A stretch of 64,000 nt of DNA, taken from contig NZ_JBFOHP010000002.1 of assembly GCF_040907265.1 (NCBI RefSeq), forward strand, positions 4,774,001 to 4,838,000. Direction: 5' to 3'. Source of the stretch: Streptomyces sclerotialus. GTDB lineage: Bacteria > Actinomycetota > Actinomycetes > Streptomycetales > Streptomycetaceae. Positions 1-7,486 of this stretch are shown in pieces. The position numbers and the translations under genes were made by a program. The notes beneath the pieces are model-generated. The model saw only the letters and a program-made list of their open reading frames with translations, was not told where the DNA came from and made no database searches. Positions within the stretch are counted from its first letter, which is position 1. The number at the start of each line of letters is the position of its first letter.

Positions 1-53
1 CGGCGCGTCGCCCCCCTGGGGTGGCCTCGGGTGGCGCCCGGCATCATGGCGGT

Positions 54-479
54 ATGCGAGCAGTGGTGCAGAGGGTGAACGGCGCACGCGTCGACGTGGC
101 CGGTGAGACGGTCGGCGAGATCGTCGGGGAGGGGCTGTGCGTCCTGGTCGGCGTGACGCACGACGACACCCCGGAGAAGGCCGCGCAGCTGGCCCGCAAG
201 CTGTGGTCGGTACGCATCCTCGACGGCGAGAAGTCGTGCTCGGACACGGGCGCCGGGCTGCTGGTGATCAGCCAGTTCACGCTCTACGGGGACGCCCGGA
301 AGGGGCGTCGGCCCACGTGGAACGCCGCGGCTCCCGGGCCCGTTGCCGAGCCGCTGGTCGACGAGGTCGTCGCGCAGCTGCGGGCGCTCGGCGCGCACGT
401 GGAGACGGGCCGGTTCGGCGCGGACATGAAGGTCTCGCTGACGAACGACGGCCCGTTCACGGTGCTCGTGGAGGTGTAG
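54..479 (+). CDS. dtd: D-aminoacyl-tRNA deacylase (DTD)
   Basis: Removes D-amino acids mischarged onto tRNAs in the cytoplasm. The 141-residue product has the usual DTD length, begins MRAVVQRV, contains the SQFTLYGD segment near residue 80 and ends with the block containing [12 protein letters not shown]. These are the two conserved family regions that form the chiral-proofreading pocket. The ATG at 54 is chosen because the family begins MRAVVQRV; a start further upstream would add only a non-homologous extension. The gene converges on ygfZ with a 14-bp gap. Its promoter lies outside or at the very edge of the window. Confidence 0.95.
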   Translation: MRAVVQRVNGARVDVAGETVGEIVGEGLCVLVGVTHDDTPEKAAQLARKLWSVRILDGEKSCSDTGAGLLVISQFTLYGDARKGRRPTWNAAAPGPVAEPLVDEVVAQLRALGAHVETGRFGADMKVSLTNDGPFTVLVEV

Positions 480-493
480 CGCGCGGGAGGACG

Positions 494-1462
494 CTACGGC
501 TCGACCACGACCTCCTGGGCCGCCGCCGTGGTGTCGGCCAGCAGCTCGGCGTCCGCCTTCACGTTCCGCTTGACCAGCGCCAGGGCGATCGGGCCCAGCT
601 CGTGGTGGCGGGCCGACGTCGTGACGAAGCCGACCTGGCGCCCCTCGGGGCCGTCGGCGGCGAGCCGGACCGGCGCGCCGTGGCCCGGCAGCTTCACCTC
701 GCTGCCGTCCAGGTGCAGGAAGACCAGCCGGCGCGGCGGCTTCCCCAGGTTGTGGACGCGGGCGACGGTCTCCTGGCCGCGGTAGCAGCCCTTCTGGAGG
801 TGCACGGCCGTGCCGATCCAGCCCAGCTCGTGCGGGATGGTGCGGTGGTCGGTCTCCAGGCCGAGCCGCGGCCGGTGCGCCTCGACGCGCAGCGCCTCCA
901 GGGCCAGTACACCGATCGCGGGGCCGTGCGCGGCGGCGAAGTCCTCCAGGGAGGCGCGCGGCAGGAAGAGGTCGCGGCCGTGCGGCGTCTCGCGGACGGC
1001 GGCGGCGTCCTGCGGCGTCTCGGTGATGGACCCGGCCGGCAGGTGCACGACGGCGAGGTCGTCCGTCCGGTCGGCGACCTCGACCCGGTAGAAGAACTTC
1101 ATGCTCTCCAGGTATGCGATCAGCGCTTCCTGGGTGCCGGGCTCGGTGTGCAGCCACGTCGTCTCCCCGTCGTCGACGAGGTAGAGCGCGTGCTCGATGT
1201 GACCGTTGGCGGAGAGGATCAGCGCCTCGGTGGCGTGGCCCGGCGCGAGCTCGCTGACGTGCTGGGTGAGCAGCAGGTGCAGCCAGCTCAGCCGTTCGGG
1301 ACCGGAGACGGTGACCACGCCGCGGTGCGAGAGATCCACGAAGCCCGCGCCGTCGGCGAGGGCGCGTTGCTCACGGAAGAGGTCGCCGTAGTGCGCGGCG
1401 ACGCCTTCGTCGGGGGCCTCGGCGGGGACGGCACCGGGGAGCGACAGCAAGGGGCTCTTCAT
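494..1462 (-). CDS. ygfZ: YgfZ/GcvT-like folate-binding protein (Fe-S cluster maintenance)
   Basis: Cytoplasmic 322-residue protein of the YgfZ/CAF17 family, which uses a folate-binding GcvT-like fold to help assembly or repair of certain [4Fe-4S] proteins. The hallmark KGCYRGQE motif with its conserved Cys is present near residue 228, followed by a C-terminal beta-barrel region. The ATG at 1462 is supported by a TAGGCT box 7 nt upstream, so the gene may have its own leaderless promoter even though nur lies upstream on the same strand. It converges with dtd. Family assignment is firm; the exact client proteins are not deducible. Confidence 0.92.
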   Translation of the reverse strand: MKSPLLSLPGAVPAEAPDEGVAAHYGDLFREQRALADGAGFVDLSHRGVVTVSGPERLSWLHLLLTQHVSELAPGHATEALILSANGHIEHALYLVDDGETTWLHTEPGTQEALIAYLESMKFFYRVEVADRTDDLAVVHLPAGSITETPQDAAAVRETPHGRDLFLPRASLEDFAAAHGPAIGVLALEALRVEAHRPRLGLETDHRTIPHELGWIGTAVHLQKGCYRGQETVARVHNLGKPPRRLVFLHLDGSEVKLPGHGAPVRLAADGPEGRQVGFVTTSARHHELGPIALALVKRNVKADAELLADTTAAAQEVVVEP

Positions 1463-1529
1463 GGTGCCAAGCCTACGTCCCGGTAGTACCGGATGGCCGG
1501 TCCGTCCCGGTGGGTGAGCCTGGTGCGGC

Positions 1530-1988
1530 TCAGCCGGAGTCCGCCGCCGGCGCCGCGTCGGCCTCGGAGGCCTTGGCGGTGCACTTCCGGCACCGGCCGA
1601 AGATCGCGAAGTGCTTCAGGTCCGTGTCGAAGCCGAACATGTCCTGCAGCGTCTCCCGGAAGGGCGCCGCCACCGACAGGTCGGCCTCGATCACGTCCGT
1701 GCAGTCCCGGCACACCAGGTGGATGTGGTGGTGCCGGTCGGCGAGGTGGTAGGTGGGCGCGCCGTGTCCGAGGTGGGCATGGCTGACCAGGCCCAGTTCC
1801 TCCAGCAGCTCCAGGGTGCGGTAGACCGTGGAGATGTTGACGCCGCCCGCCGTCTTGCGTACCTCGGTGAGGATCTCGTCGGGCGTGGCGTGCTCCAGCC
1901 GGTCGACCGCCTCCAGCACGAGCTGCCGCTGGGGCGTCAGACGGTATCCGCGCTTGCGGAGGTCGCTCTGCCAGTCGGTGGTCACCAC
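1530..1988 (-). CDS. nur: Nickel-responsive Fur-family repressor Nur
   Basis: A 152-residue Fur-family repressor. In Streptomyces Nur represses nickel uptake and the Fe-superoxide dismutase gene when nickel is plentiful. The N-terminal winged helix (residues 1-82) contains the recognition stretch NISTVYRTLE. Histidines lie at positions 33, 70, 72, 86, 88, 90 and 126. These match the positions I recall as nickel-site and M-site ligands in S. coelicolor Nur, which is why I call Nur rather than Fur or Zur. Two CxxC pairs (C93/C96 and C133/C136) are also visible. The GTG at 1988 sits 7 nt behind a TACACT box, so the message may be leaderless. Confidence in the Nur subtype comes from near identity to the remembered S. 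coelicolor sequence. Confidence 0.93.
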   Translation of the reverse strand: MVTTDWQSDLRKRGYRLTPQRQLVLEAVDRLEHATPDEILTEVRKTAGGVNISTVYRTLELLEELGLVSHAHLGHGAPTYHLADRHHHIHLVCRDCTDVIEADLSVAAPFRETLQDMFGFDTDLKHFAIFGRCRKCTAKASEADAAPAADSG

Positions 1989-2022
1989 GCCCCCCAGTGT
2001 AGGTACGCCCGTTGGCGTGCGG

Positions 2023-2616
2023 TTACGGCTTGTAGGGCGTGCCGTCCGCGTTGAAGAAGGAAACTCCGTCGGGCATGTCCTCGGGGAGGCTCTCCGCCCA
2101 CTCCTTGAGGCCGGCGTCCGCGACCTTCTTGAGGTGGGCCGACATGTACGGGCGCAGCGGCACGTCCGGCGTGGCCTTCTCGCCGACCCACATCAGGTCG
2201 CCGTTGACGTAGCCGTACAGCCGCTTGCCGCCGCTGTACGGGCCCGAGGCCTCGGTGCGGGCCACGGCGTCCGTCGCCAGGTCGATCTGCGGCTTCTGGT
2301 CGGCCAGCTCGCCGTACCAGACCTCGACGACGCCCTGGTCGCGGATCATGACGATCTCGACCTTGCGGTCCTTGTCGACGCGCCAGTAGCCGCTCTCGGT
2401 CTCCAGCGGGCGGACCTTCTTGCCCTCCCCGTCGAGCACCCAGCTGTGCGAGGTGTACTCCAGGAAGTCACGCCCGTCGTGGGTGAAGGTGACCTCCTGC
2501 CCGAAGTTGCACTTCTCGGTGCCGGGGAAGTCGGCGACGCCCGCGCCCTCCCAGTTGCCCAGGAGGAAGGCCAGCGGTACGAGGGCCGGGTTCAGGTCGG
2601 ACGGGATCTCGATCAT
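2023..2616 (-). CDS. Nitrobindin-like (FABP/DUF1794) beta-barrel protein
   Basis: A 197-residue protein of the nitrobindin/THAP4-like family of ten-stranded barrels. Its N-terminus has the family GxWxGxG motif as GNWEGAG near residue 20. True nitrobindins bind ferric heme through a C-terminal His and isomerise peroxynitrite. Here the C-terminal PLRPYMSAHLKK stretch has Tyr where several heme-binding members have His, although another His follows four residues later. Heme binding is therefore uncertain, and this may belong to the 'ferric nitrobindin-like' subgroup. It lies just upstream of nur on the same strand with a 34-bp gap. The ATG at 2616 gives the expected N-terminus. Confidence 0.85.
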   Translation of the reverse strand: MIEIPSDLNPALVPLAFLLGNWEGAGVADFPGTEKCNFGQEVTFTHDGRDFLEYTSHSWVLDGEGKKVRPLETESGYWRVDKDRKVEIVMIRDQGVVEVWYGELADQKPQIDLATDAVARTEASGPYSGGKRLYGYVNGDLMWVGEKATPDVPLRPYMSAHLKKVADAGLKEWAESLPEDMPDGVSFFNADGTPYKP

Positions 2617-2667
2617 GAGAGCTCAGGCGATCTATAGAGAGAGGGGAAGGTCTCGGTCCGTGCGCCT

Positions 2668-2769
2668 TCAGCGCTGACCCTGGTAGAGCTTCTTCCAGGT
2701 CAGACCGGCGAAGGCGACGACGCCGACGGCGACCAGGACAAGCAGGGCGGTGAAGAATGCCTCAAGCAC
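2668..2769 (-). CDS. 33-residue single-pass membrane peptide
   Basis: A short reading frame starting at GTG 2769 and stopping at TGA 2668. It encodes 33 residues: a short MLEAFF start, one hydrophobic helix rich in Val, Ala and Leu (about residues 5-23), then a basic tail WKKLYQGQR. A GAGGAG ribosome-binding site lies 7 nt upstream of the GTG, strong support for a gene this small. The topology suggests a membrane-inserted peptide with a cytoplasmic basic tail. It lies between DUF3099 and the nitrobindin-like gene, all on the minus strand. I do not know its function. Confidence 0.7.
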   Translation of the reverse strand: MLEAFFTALLVLVAVGVVAFAGLTWKKLYQGQR

Positions 2770-2910
2770 GAGCGCGCTCCTCGGACGGAGTGAGGGTTTA
2801 CGGACCGTAGGTGAGTCTAGTCGCCGCGGGAAGCGGCGGCGCTGTGAGGTCCGCCCCAGGGGGGAGGCCCGCCCCGAGGGGGAGATTCGCCTCAGGGGCG
2901 GTACCGGCGC

Positions 2911-3171
2911 TCACCGGCGGCGGTCCTTGTCGTCCAGCTCGCGCCACCAGCGGTCGGACTCCGGGTCGCCGGACTCGTCCCACCAGCGTTCGCCCGGCTC
3001 TCTGCGGTTGGCGACGATCGCCGCGAAGGGCGGGATGACCATCGCGACGACGCACATCGCCACCGCGGCGGGCACGGACCACAGCCGCACGACGCCCCAC
3101 GCCAGGACGAAGAGCGCGATGCAGGTGGCCATCATGGCGTAGTACCTGCGATGACGGCGCTGGACGGACAT
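2911..3171 (-). CDS. DUF3099 family small membrane protein
   Basis: An 86-residue protein starting MSVQRRHRRYYAMM. A basic N-terminus is followed by two closely spaced hydrophobic segments (about residues 14-32 and 36-56, the second containing VVAMVIPPFAAIVANRR) and an acidic, Trp-rich C-terminus (RWWDESGDPESDRWW). This matches the actinobacterial DUF3099 family of unknown function. The ATG at 3171 is preferred over an upstream in-frame start whose extra residues look non-coding. It precedes the 33-residue membrane peptide on the same strand. Confidence 0.8.
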   Translation of the reverse strand: MSVQRRHRRYYAMMATCIALFVLAWGVVRLWSVPAAVAMCVVAMVIPPFAAIVANRREPGERWWDESGDPESDRWWRELDDKDRRR

Positions 3172-3212
3172 ACCTCCACGGTAGATCCGGCCGGCGGGTC
3201 TGAACAGCGCTG

Positions 3213-3337
3213 CGCCCTCCGTACGGCGGGCCGTACGGAGGGCGGGCACGCGCGGAGGGCCGCACCACCGGCCAAGGCGTCCAAACCCCTGGGGTGCGGC
3301 CCTCCGGCCGTCCGCGGACCGTCCGGGCGACGGTCCG
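3213..3337. terminator. Three consecutive hairpins behind the DUF1416 gene
   Basis: Between DUF1416 and DUF3099 lie three perfect stems. The first has 14-bp arms at 3213-3226 and 3231-3244 with a 4-nt loop. The second has 13-bp arms at 3254-3266 and 3293-3305. The third has 9-bp arms at 3315-3323 and 3329-3337. No U-tract follows, as is common for Streptomyces terminators. The third is closest to the DUF1416 stop and probably ends the sulfurtransferase operon. Confidence 0.65.
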
Positions 3338-3339
3338 CG

Positions 3340-3627
3340 TCAGACGGCGATGGCGACCTCTGCCAGCCCGCCCTTCTGGGCGACCACGGTGCGGTCGGCG
3401 GTGCCGCCGGGGACGAGCGCGCGCAGCGTCCAGGTGCCCTCGGCCGCGTAGAAGCGGAACTGTCCGGTGGCCGAGGTGGGGACCTCGGCGGTGAACTCGC
3501 CGGTGCTGTCCAGCAGGCGGACGTAACCGGTGACGGGCTCGCCGTCCTTGGTCACGCTGCCCTGGATCGTGGTCTCACCGGGCTTGATGGTCGACGCGTC
3601 GGGGCCGCCGGCCTGTGCTCCACACAT
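3340..3627 (-). CDS. DUF1416 protein, partner of the sulfurtransferase
   Basis: A 95-residue protein beginning MCGAQAGG, with an all-beta carboxypeptidase-regulatory-like fold suggested by alternating beta segments such as TTIQGSVTKDGEPVTGYVRLLD and GQFRFYAAEG. It lies 36 bp downstream of the sulfurtransferase gene and is surely co-transcribed with it; this pairing is conserved across actinobacteria. Its role is unknown. The context suggests it acts with the thiosulfate sulfurtransferase in sulfur transfer or formation of a thiolated product. Confidence 0.88.
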   Translation of the reverse strand: MCGAQAGGPDASTIKPGETTIQGSVTKDGEPVTGYVRLLDSTGEFTAEVPTSATGQFRFYAAEGTWTLRALVPGGTADRTVVAQKGGLAEVAIAV

Positions 3628-3663
3628 GGGAATTCCTTGAGGGGTAGAGGGAAGGGTCGGGGC

Positions 3664-4509
3664 TTACTTGTTGGCGCCGAGCTCGATCGGCACGCCCACC
3701 AGCGAGCCGTACTCGGTCCAGGAGCCGTCGTAGTTCTTGACGTTCTCCTGGCCCAGCAGCTCGTGCAGCACGAACCAGGTCAGCGCGGAGCGCTCACCGA
3801 TGCGGCAGTAGGCGATGGTGTCCTTGGCCAGGTCGACCTGCTCGTCCTCGTAGAGGGCCTTGAGCTCCTCGTCGGACTTGAAGGTGCCGTCGTCGTTGGC
3901 GTTCTTCGACCACGGGATGTTGCGGGCGCTCGGCACGTGGCCGGGGCGCTGCGACTGCTCCTGCGGGAGGTGCGCCGGGGCGAGCAGCTTGCCGCTGAAC
4001 TCGTCGGGGGAGCGGACGTCCACCAGGTTCTTGTTGCCGATCGCGTTCACGACATCGTCGCGGAAGGCGCGGATGGAGGTGTCCTGCGGCTTGGCCTTGT
4101 ACTCGGTCTTCGCGCGGTTCGGCACCTGCGAGCCGTCGACCAGGTCGCGGGAGTCCAGCTCCCACTTCTTGCGGCCGCCGTCGAGGAGCTTGACGTCCTG
4201 GTGGCCGTAGAGCTTGAAGTACCAGTAGGCGTAGGACGCGAACCAGTTGTTGTTGCCGCCGTAGAGGACGACGGTGTCGTCGTTGGCGATGCCCTTCTCC
4301 GACAGGAGCTTCTCGAAGCCCTCCTGGTCGACGAAGTCACGACGCACCGGGTCCTGCAGGTCCTGCTGCCAGTCGATACGGACCGCGTTCTTGATGTGGT
4401 TCTTGTCGTAGGCCGAGGTGTCCTCGTCCACCTCGACGATGACCACCTTGGGGTCGTCGATGTGGGCCTCGACCCAGTCGGCGTCGACGAGGACGTCGCT
4501 ACGGCTCAT
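3664..4509 (-). CDS. Thiosulfate sulfurtransferase (CysA-type rhodanese)
   Basis: A 281-residue, two-domain rhodanese that transfers sulfane sulfur from thiosulfate to an acceptor. The catalytic Cys is residue 235 in the loop CRIGERS of the C-terminal domain; the N-terminal rhodanese domain lacks it. It closely resembles mycobacterial CysA2/CysA3. The ATG at 4509 has a GGAGAAACC ribosome-binding region, and the upstream in-frame extension is not conserved. A 35-codon leader peptide lies 147 bp upstream, so translation-linked control of this operon is plausible. DUF1416 follows downstream. Confidence 0.93.
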   Translation of the reverse strand: MSRSDVLVDADWVEAHIDDPKVVIVEVDEDTSAYDKNHIKNAVRIDWQQDLQDPVRRDFVDQEGFEKLLSEKGIANDDTVVLYGGNNNWFASYAYWYFKLYGHQDVKLLDGGRKKWELDSRDLVDGSQVPNRAKTEYKAKPQDTSIRAFRDDVVNAIGNKNLVDVRSPDEFSGKLLAPAHLPQEQSQRPGHVPSARNIPWSKNANDDGTFKSDEELKALYEDEQVDLAKDTIAYCRIGERSALTWFVLHELLGQENVKNYDGSWTEYGSLVGVPIELGANK

Positions 4510-4656
4510 GGTTTCTCCTCCGGGGCAGTTGCGGATGCGCAGGGGTACGCCGGTCACGCGCGGCGGCATCAGAGGCGCGCGGCGCTGCGCGGGGATACGA
4601 GGGGATGCTGCGAGGGTGTGGGCCTCGCGGCCGGGGGAACGGGTGGCAGAAACCCG

Positions 4657-4764
4657 TCAGACGGAGCGACAGAGCATGGCGGCGACGCGGCACAGGTCGA
4701 CTGCCCGCCGCTTCGTGAGATCCGCCTGTCCCCGCGTACGGGAACGGCTCATCAGGCTCTGCAT
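4657..4764 (-). CDS. Putative Cys-containing leader peptide upstream of the sulfurtransferase
   Basis: A 35-codon reading frame from ATG 4764 to TGA 4657. It ends with the pattern AVDLCRVAAMLCRSV, preceded by basic residues (SRSRTRG and TKRR). Short peptides with this DLCR...LCR ending sit upstream of sulfur-metabolism genes in many Streptomyces and are annotated as putative leader peptides. The two late Cys codons could report cysteinyl-tRNA supply to the 147-nt stretch before the sulfurtransferase. An internal ATG at 4752 would give a 31-residue version. The peptide is directly visible; the attenuation role is inference. Confidence 0.7.
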   Translation of the reverse strand: MQSLMSRSRTRGQADLTKRRAVDLCRVAAMLCRSV

Positions 4765-5006
4765 GCCACCGATCGTAAAGAGGGACGGCGGGGCGTGTCA
4801 CCGGTGTGTCGGATGCTGAGACGTGGATGTCCGCGATGTGGAAGCGGGGCGTGGGCACACCCGTTCGGAGGCGGTCCGGCGGCGGGTCGGGCGGCCTCGG
4901 CAGGCCGCGCTGCGGACAGCAGCGTCTCAGGAAGTGGACGGCCGGTCGCCGACGTGCCCCGGAAACCCTTGCAGCGGTCCGTGAGATCCGTGCAGCTAAC
5001 CGCTGA

Positions 5007-5708
5007 TCAGCCCGGCAGTTCGACGTCGGTGCCCGTCGCGGAGAGCACTATGCCGTCCCGGGTGGTCGTCACGCGGTCGAGCTTCAGCCCGGCCGGCAGC
5101 TCGTCCAGCTTCCAGTCGTGGTCCGTACGGGCCCGCACCTTGTCCTCGCAGCCGGGGACCGCGGTGCACAGCGCCGGAAGCTCGTCGGCGCGCAGTCGTA
5201 TCGTGTCGCCGCCCACCGTGGAGACGGTGCCGACCACGTCGAGCGAGCTGAGCACGGGGACGTCCGGCGAGATCTTGACCTGGCTCTTGCCGCCGCCGGC
5301 GCCGCCGTACGAGATGCGGACGCCCTCACCCGCCGCCTTGGTCAGGTCGGCATAGCTGATCCGGGCCTCGCCGGTCGCGGACGCCGCGCCCTCGATGGAG
5401 GTGTAGTCGCTGCTCAGCTTTACGTCGTGGAACTGTGCCGACAGCTCGGTGACCCGCAGCCGGTGGCCCTCCGCGGTGGCCTCGATGCCGCCGAGCGAGG
5501 CGTCGACCTGGGTGAGGGTGCCGCTCGCCACCTGCGTCAGGAAGGGGAAGCCCTTGACCGAGACCTGCGGCGTCCCGCTCAGCCCCAGGCTGCCGCGGAT
5601 CTTCTCGGCCGCCTTGTCCTCGGCGAAGTCGACCGCCAGCCGGTCGGCGGCCACGAACAGCACCCCGACGACGACCAACAGCACCAAGAGCCTTCTCAGA
5701 GCACGCAT
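5007..5708 (-). CDS. LmeA-like DUF2993 phospholipid-binding protein
   Basis: A 233-residue envelope protein. A short basic N-terminus and one hydrophobic segment (LLVLLVVVGVLFVAADRLAV, residues 6-25) form a signal anchor. The DUF2993 body follows, with the typical KGFPFLTQV motif near residue 55. The mycobacterial family member LmeA binds phosphatidylinositides and aids lipomannan maturation; the substrate here is unknown. The ATG at 5708 follows a GGGGGAAGGGG ribosome-binding region. A paralog is encoded at 20933-22270. Confidence 0.85.
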   Translation of the reverse strand: MRALRRLLVLLVVVGVLFVAADRLAVDFAEDKAAEKIRGSLGLSGTPQVSVKGFPFLTQVASGTLTQVDASLGGIEATAEGHRLRVTELSAQFHDVKLSSDYTSIEGAASATGEARISYADLTKAAGEGVRISYGGAGGGKSQVKISPDVPVLSSLDVVGTVSTVGGDTIRLRADELPALCTAVPGCEDKVRARTDHDWKLDELPAGLKLDRVTTTRDGIVLSATGTDVELPG

Positions 5709-5778
5709 CGAACCCCTTCCCCCCATGCTTCGGTGTGACGCCGAGCCTAACCGGGCCACCGGCGCGGTGGCAGGAACC

Positions 5779-5816
5779 GGCCGGTCACGCTCCCTCCGTA
5801 AGGAGCGTGACCGGCC
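5779..5816. terminator. Strong 15-bp hairpin
   Basis: Perfect 15-bp inverted arms (5779-5793 and 5802-5816) around an 8-nt loop, located after the stop of the membrane-protein gene that ends at 5847 and before the DUF2993 gene. It probably terminates the moaD/membrane-protein transcript on the minus strand. Confidence 0.75.
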
Positions 5817-5846
5817 ACCTGAGGTTGCCCCGTACGCGCGGGAAGC

Positions 5847-7076
5847 TCAGCCGAGGGCGCGGCCCAGGACGTAGACGGCGGGCGCCGCGAGCGCCAGCGG
5901 CAGCGCCACCCCGGCCGTCAGGTGCACGAACCGCGAGGGGTAGTCGTAGCTGGCGACCCGCAGGCCGATCAGCGCGCAGCCGCCGGCCGCGAAGCCGAGG
6001 AAGGCACCGGCCGTGCCCTGGCCGCCGAACTGCCCGGCCGCGATCCCCGCGCCGGTGGCGGCCAGCAGCGCCAGCACCACCGAGACGGGCCCGGGCAGCG
6101 GCAGCGCGCGGGCGAGCACGGCGACCGCGACCGCCACCGCGCCGGTCACCGTGGCGTGCGGCGCAGCCGCGAGGTGGCCGGCGGCCAGTACCGCCAGCGC
6201 GGACGAGGTGAGGCCCGCGGTCAGTGCGTACATCCGCTCGTCGGCGCTGCTGCGGTTGCGCAGCTGCAGGACGAGGACGAGCAGGCACCACACGCCGAGC
6301 GTGCCGATGCCCACCACGGGCGCGTCGTCCCGGTCGGTGGCCAGCAGCGCGACATCGGTGACCAGGCCGCCGAGGAACGCCAGCGCGATGCCCTGGCGGG
6401 CCGGCCACATGCCGTTCAGCCGGAACCAGCCCGCCGCCGTGACCGCCTGCAGGACCGCGACCACCAGGGCCGGGAACAGCTGCGGCAGCGGCGCCGCCAG
6501 CGCCAGCAGCACGGCGAGCCCCGCGGTGAGCGCGGCGGACTGGAAGCCGGGCGGGATGATCGGCGAGTGGCCCAGGGCGCGGGCGCGCTGGTTGGGCGCG
6601 AGGTGCGAGAGGTCGTCGGCGGGCGCGGCGGCGTGCCGCGGTGCGGGCTCGTGGGCAGCTGCCTGCTGGGCGGGGAGGTGGGTGGTCTCCGCGGCGGCGG
6701 AGGCGTGCGCGGGCTGCCGCGCGTCGGTCTCCCAGGTCGCGCCGTCCCAGGTCTGGGTCTGCGGCTGTGCCTGCGGCTGGGCGTAGGGGGCCTGCGGATG
6801 GCCGCCGTAGCCGTCACCGTGGCCGTACCCATGACCGCCGTACGGTGCGTTGCCGTACGCCTCGCCGCCGTGAGCGCCGTTGTCGTACGCCCCGTTGTCG
6901 TACCCGCCCTCTTGGGGAGCGGCGTACGGGTCCTGCGCCGGAACGGCATACGGGCCCTGCGGCTCGTGCGGTTCGCACTGCCGGCCGTGCCGGCCGTGCC
7001 GGCCGTACTGCTGCCCGTAGGGATCGTGCTGCCCGTAGTAAGGGCCGTACTGCTGGTCGCTCATCTCGGGGCTCAT
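5847..7076 (-). CDS. Polytopic membrane protein with Tyr/Gly/Gln-rich N-terminus
   Basis: A 409-residue protein. Residues 1 to about 190 are low complexity (repeats such as YGQQYGRHGRHGRQ, then Tyr-Gly, Ala-Gln and Thr runs). They are followed by about seven hydrophobic helices from FQSAALTAGLAVLLALAAPL to the C-terminus. The ATG at 7076 overlaps the TGA of the moaD-like gene as ATGA, so translation is probably coupled. I do not recognise the membrane domain. The disordered, sticky N-terminus resembles those of many actinobacterial septal or envelope proteins. A second Met four codons later (7064) could also serve. Confidence 0.8.
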   Translation of the reverse strand: MSPEMSDQQYGPYYGQHDPYGQQYGRHGRHGRQCEPHEPQGPYAVPAQDPYAAPQEGGYDNGAYDNGAHGGEAYGNAPYGGHGYGHGDGYGGHPQAPYAQPQAQPQTQTWDGATWETDARQPAHASAAAETTHLPAQQAAAHEPAPRHAAAPADDLSHLAPNQRARALGHSPIIPPGFQSAALTAGLAVLLALAAPLPQLFPALVVAVLQAVTAAGWFRLNGMWPARQGIALAFLGGLVTDVALLATDRDDAPVVGIGTLGVWCLLVLVLQLRNRSSADERMYALTAGLTSSALAVLAAGHLAAAPHATVTGAVAVAVAVLARALPLPGPVSVVLALLAATGAGIAAGQFGGQGTAGAFLGFAAGGCALIGLRVASYDYPSRFVHLTAGVALPLALAAPAVYVLGRALG

Positions 7077-7336
7077 CCTCCCGCGAACGGCGGGAGGACC
7101 TCGACGGTGCCGCCCTGGGACAGTGGGACCGCGGCGTGGTCGCGGGCGCCGACCGCGGTGCCGTCCACGAGGAACGAGCAGCGCATGAGGACGCGGGCGA
7201 ACTCCGGGTTCGCCGCGTGTGCCGCGCGCGCCGCCTCCAGCGCCTCGGCGAGCGTGCTCGCGGCGTACGGCTCCTCGGCCGTGCCGGCCGCGGCCTTCGC
7301 CGCCGCCCAGTAGCGCACGGTGCCTGTTGTTGTCAC
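7073..7336 (-). CDS. MoaD/ThiS-family ubiquitin-like sulfur carrier
   Basis: An 87-residue beta-grasp protein ending in the diagnostic Gly-Gly (VEVLPPFAGG), the residue pair adenylated and thiocarboxylated in MoaD and ThiS. The GTG at 7336 is chosen because a GGAGAAGG ribosome-binding site precedes it and the product VTTTGTVRYWAAAKAAAG has the normal N-terminus. No molybdopterin or thiamine genes are adjacent, so its sulfur acceptor is unknown. Its stop codon overlaps the start of the downstream membrane-protein gene. Confidence 0.88.
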   Translation of the reverse strand: MTTTGTVRYWAAAKAAAGTAEEPYAASTLAEALEAARAAHAANPEFARVLMRCSFLVDGTAVGARDHAAVPLSQGGTVEVLPPFAGG

Positions 7337-7486
7337 GACGGCCCCTTCTCCTTCGTTGCCGTCTCCATGATGGCCTACGCCGCCGACGGGCCGGGCCCGG
7401 GCAAGGATGGGCAATACCTGGGGAACCAGGTCCCGTAAGACAGAAATATCGGTTGCTGCGCGCAAACGTTCGCATAGGCTCGGCGG

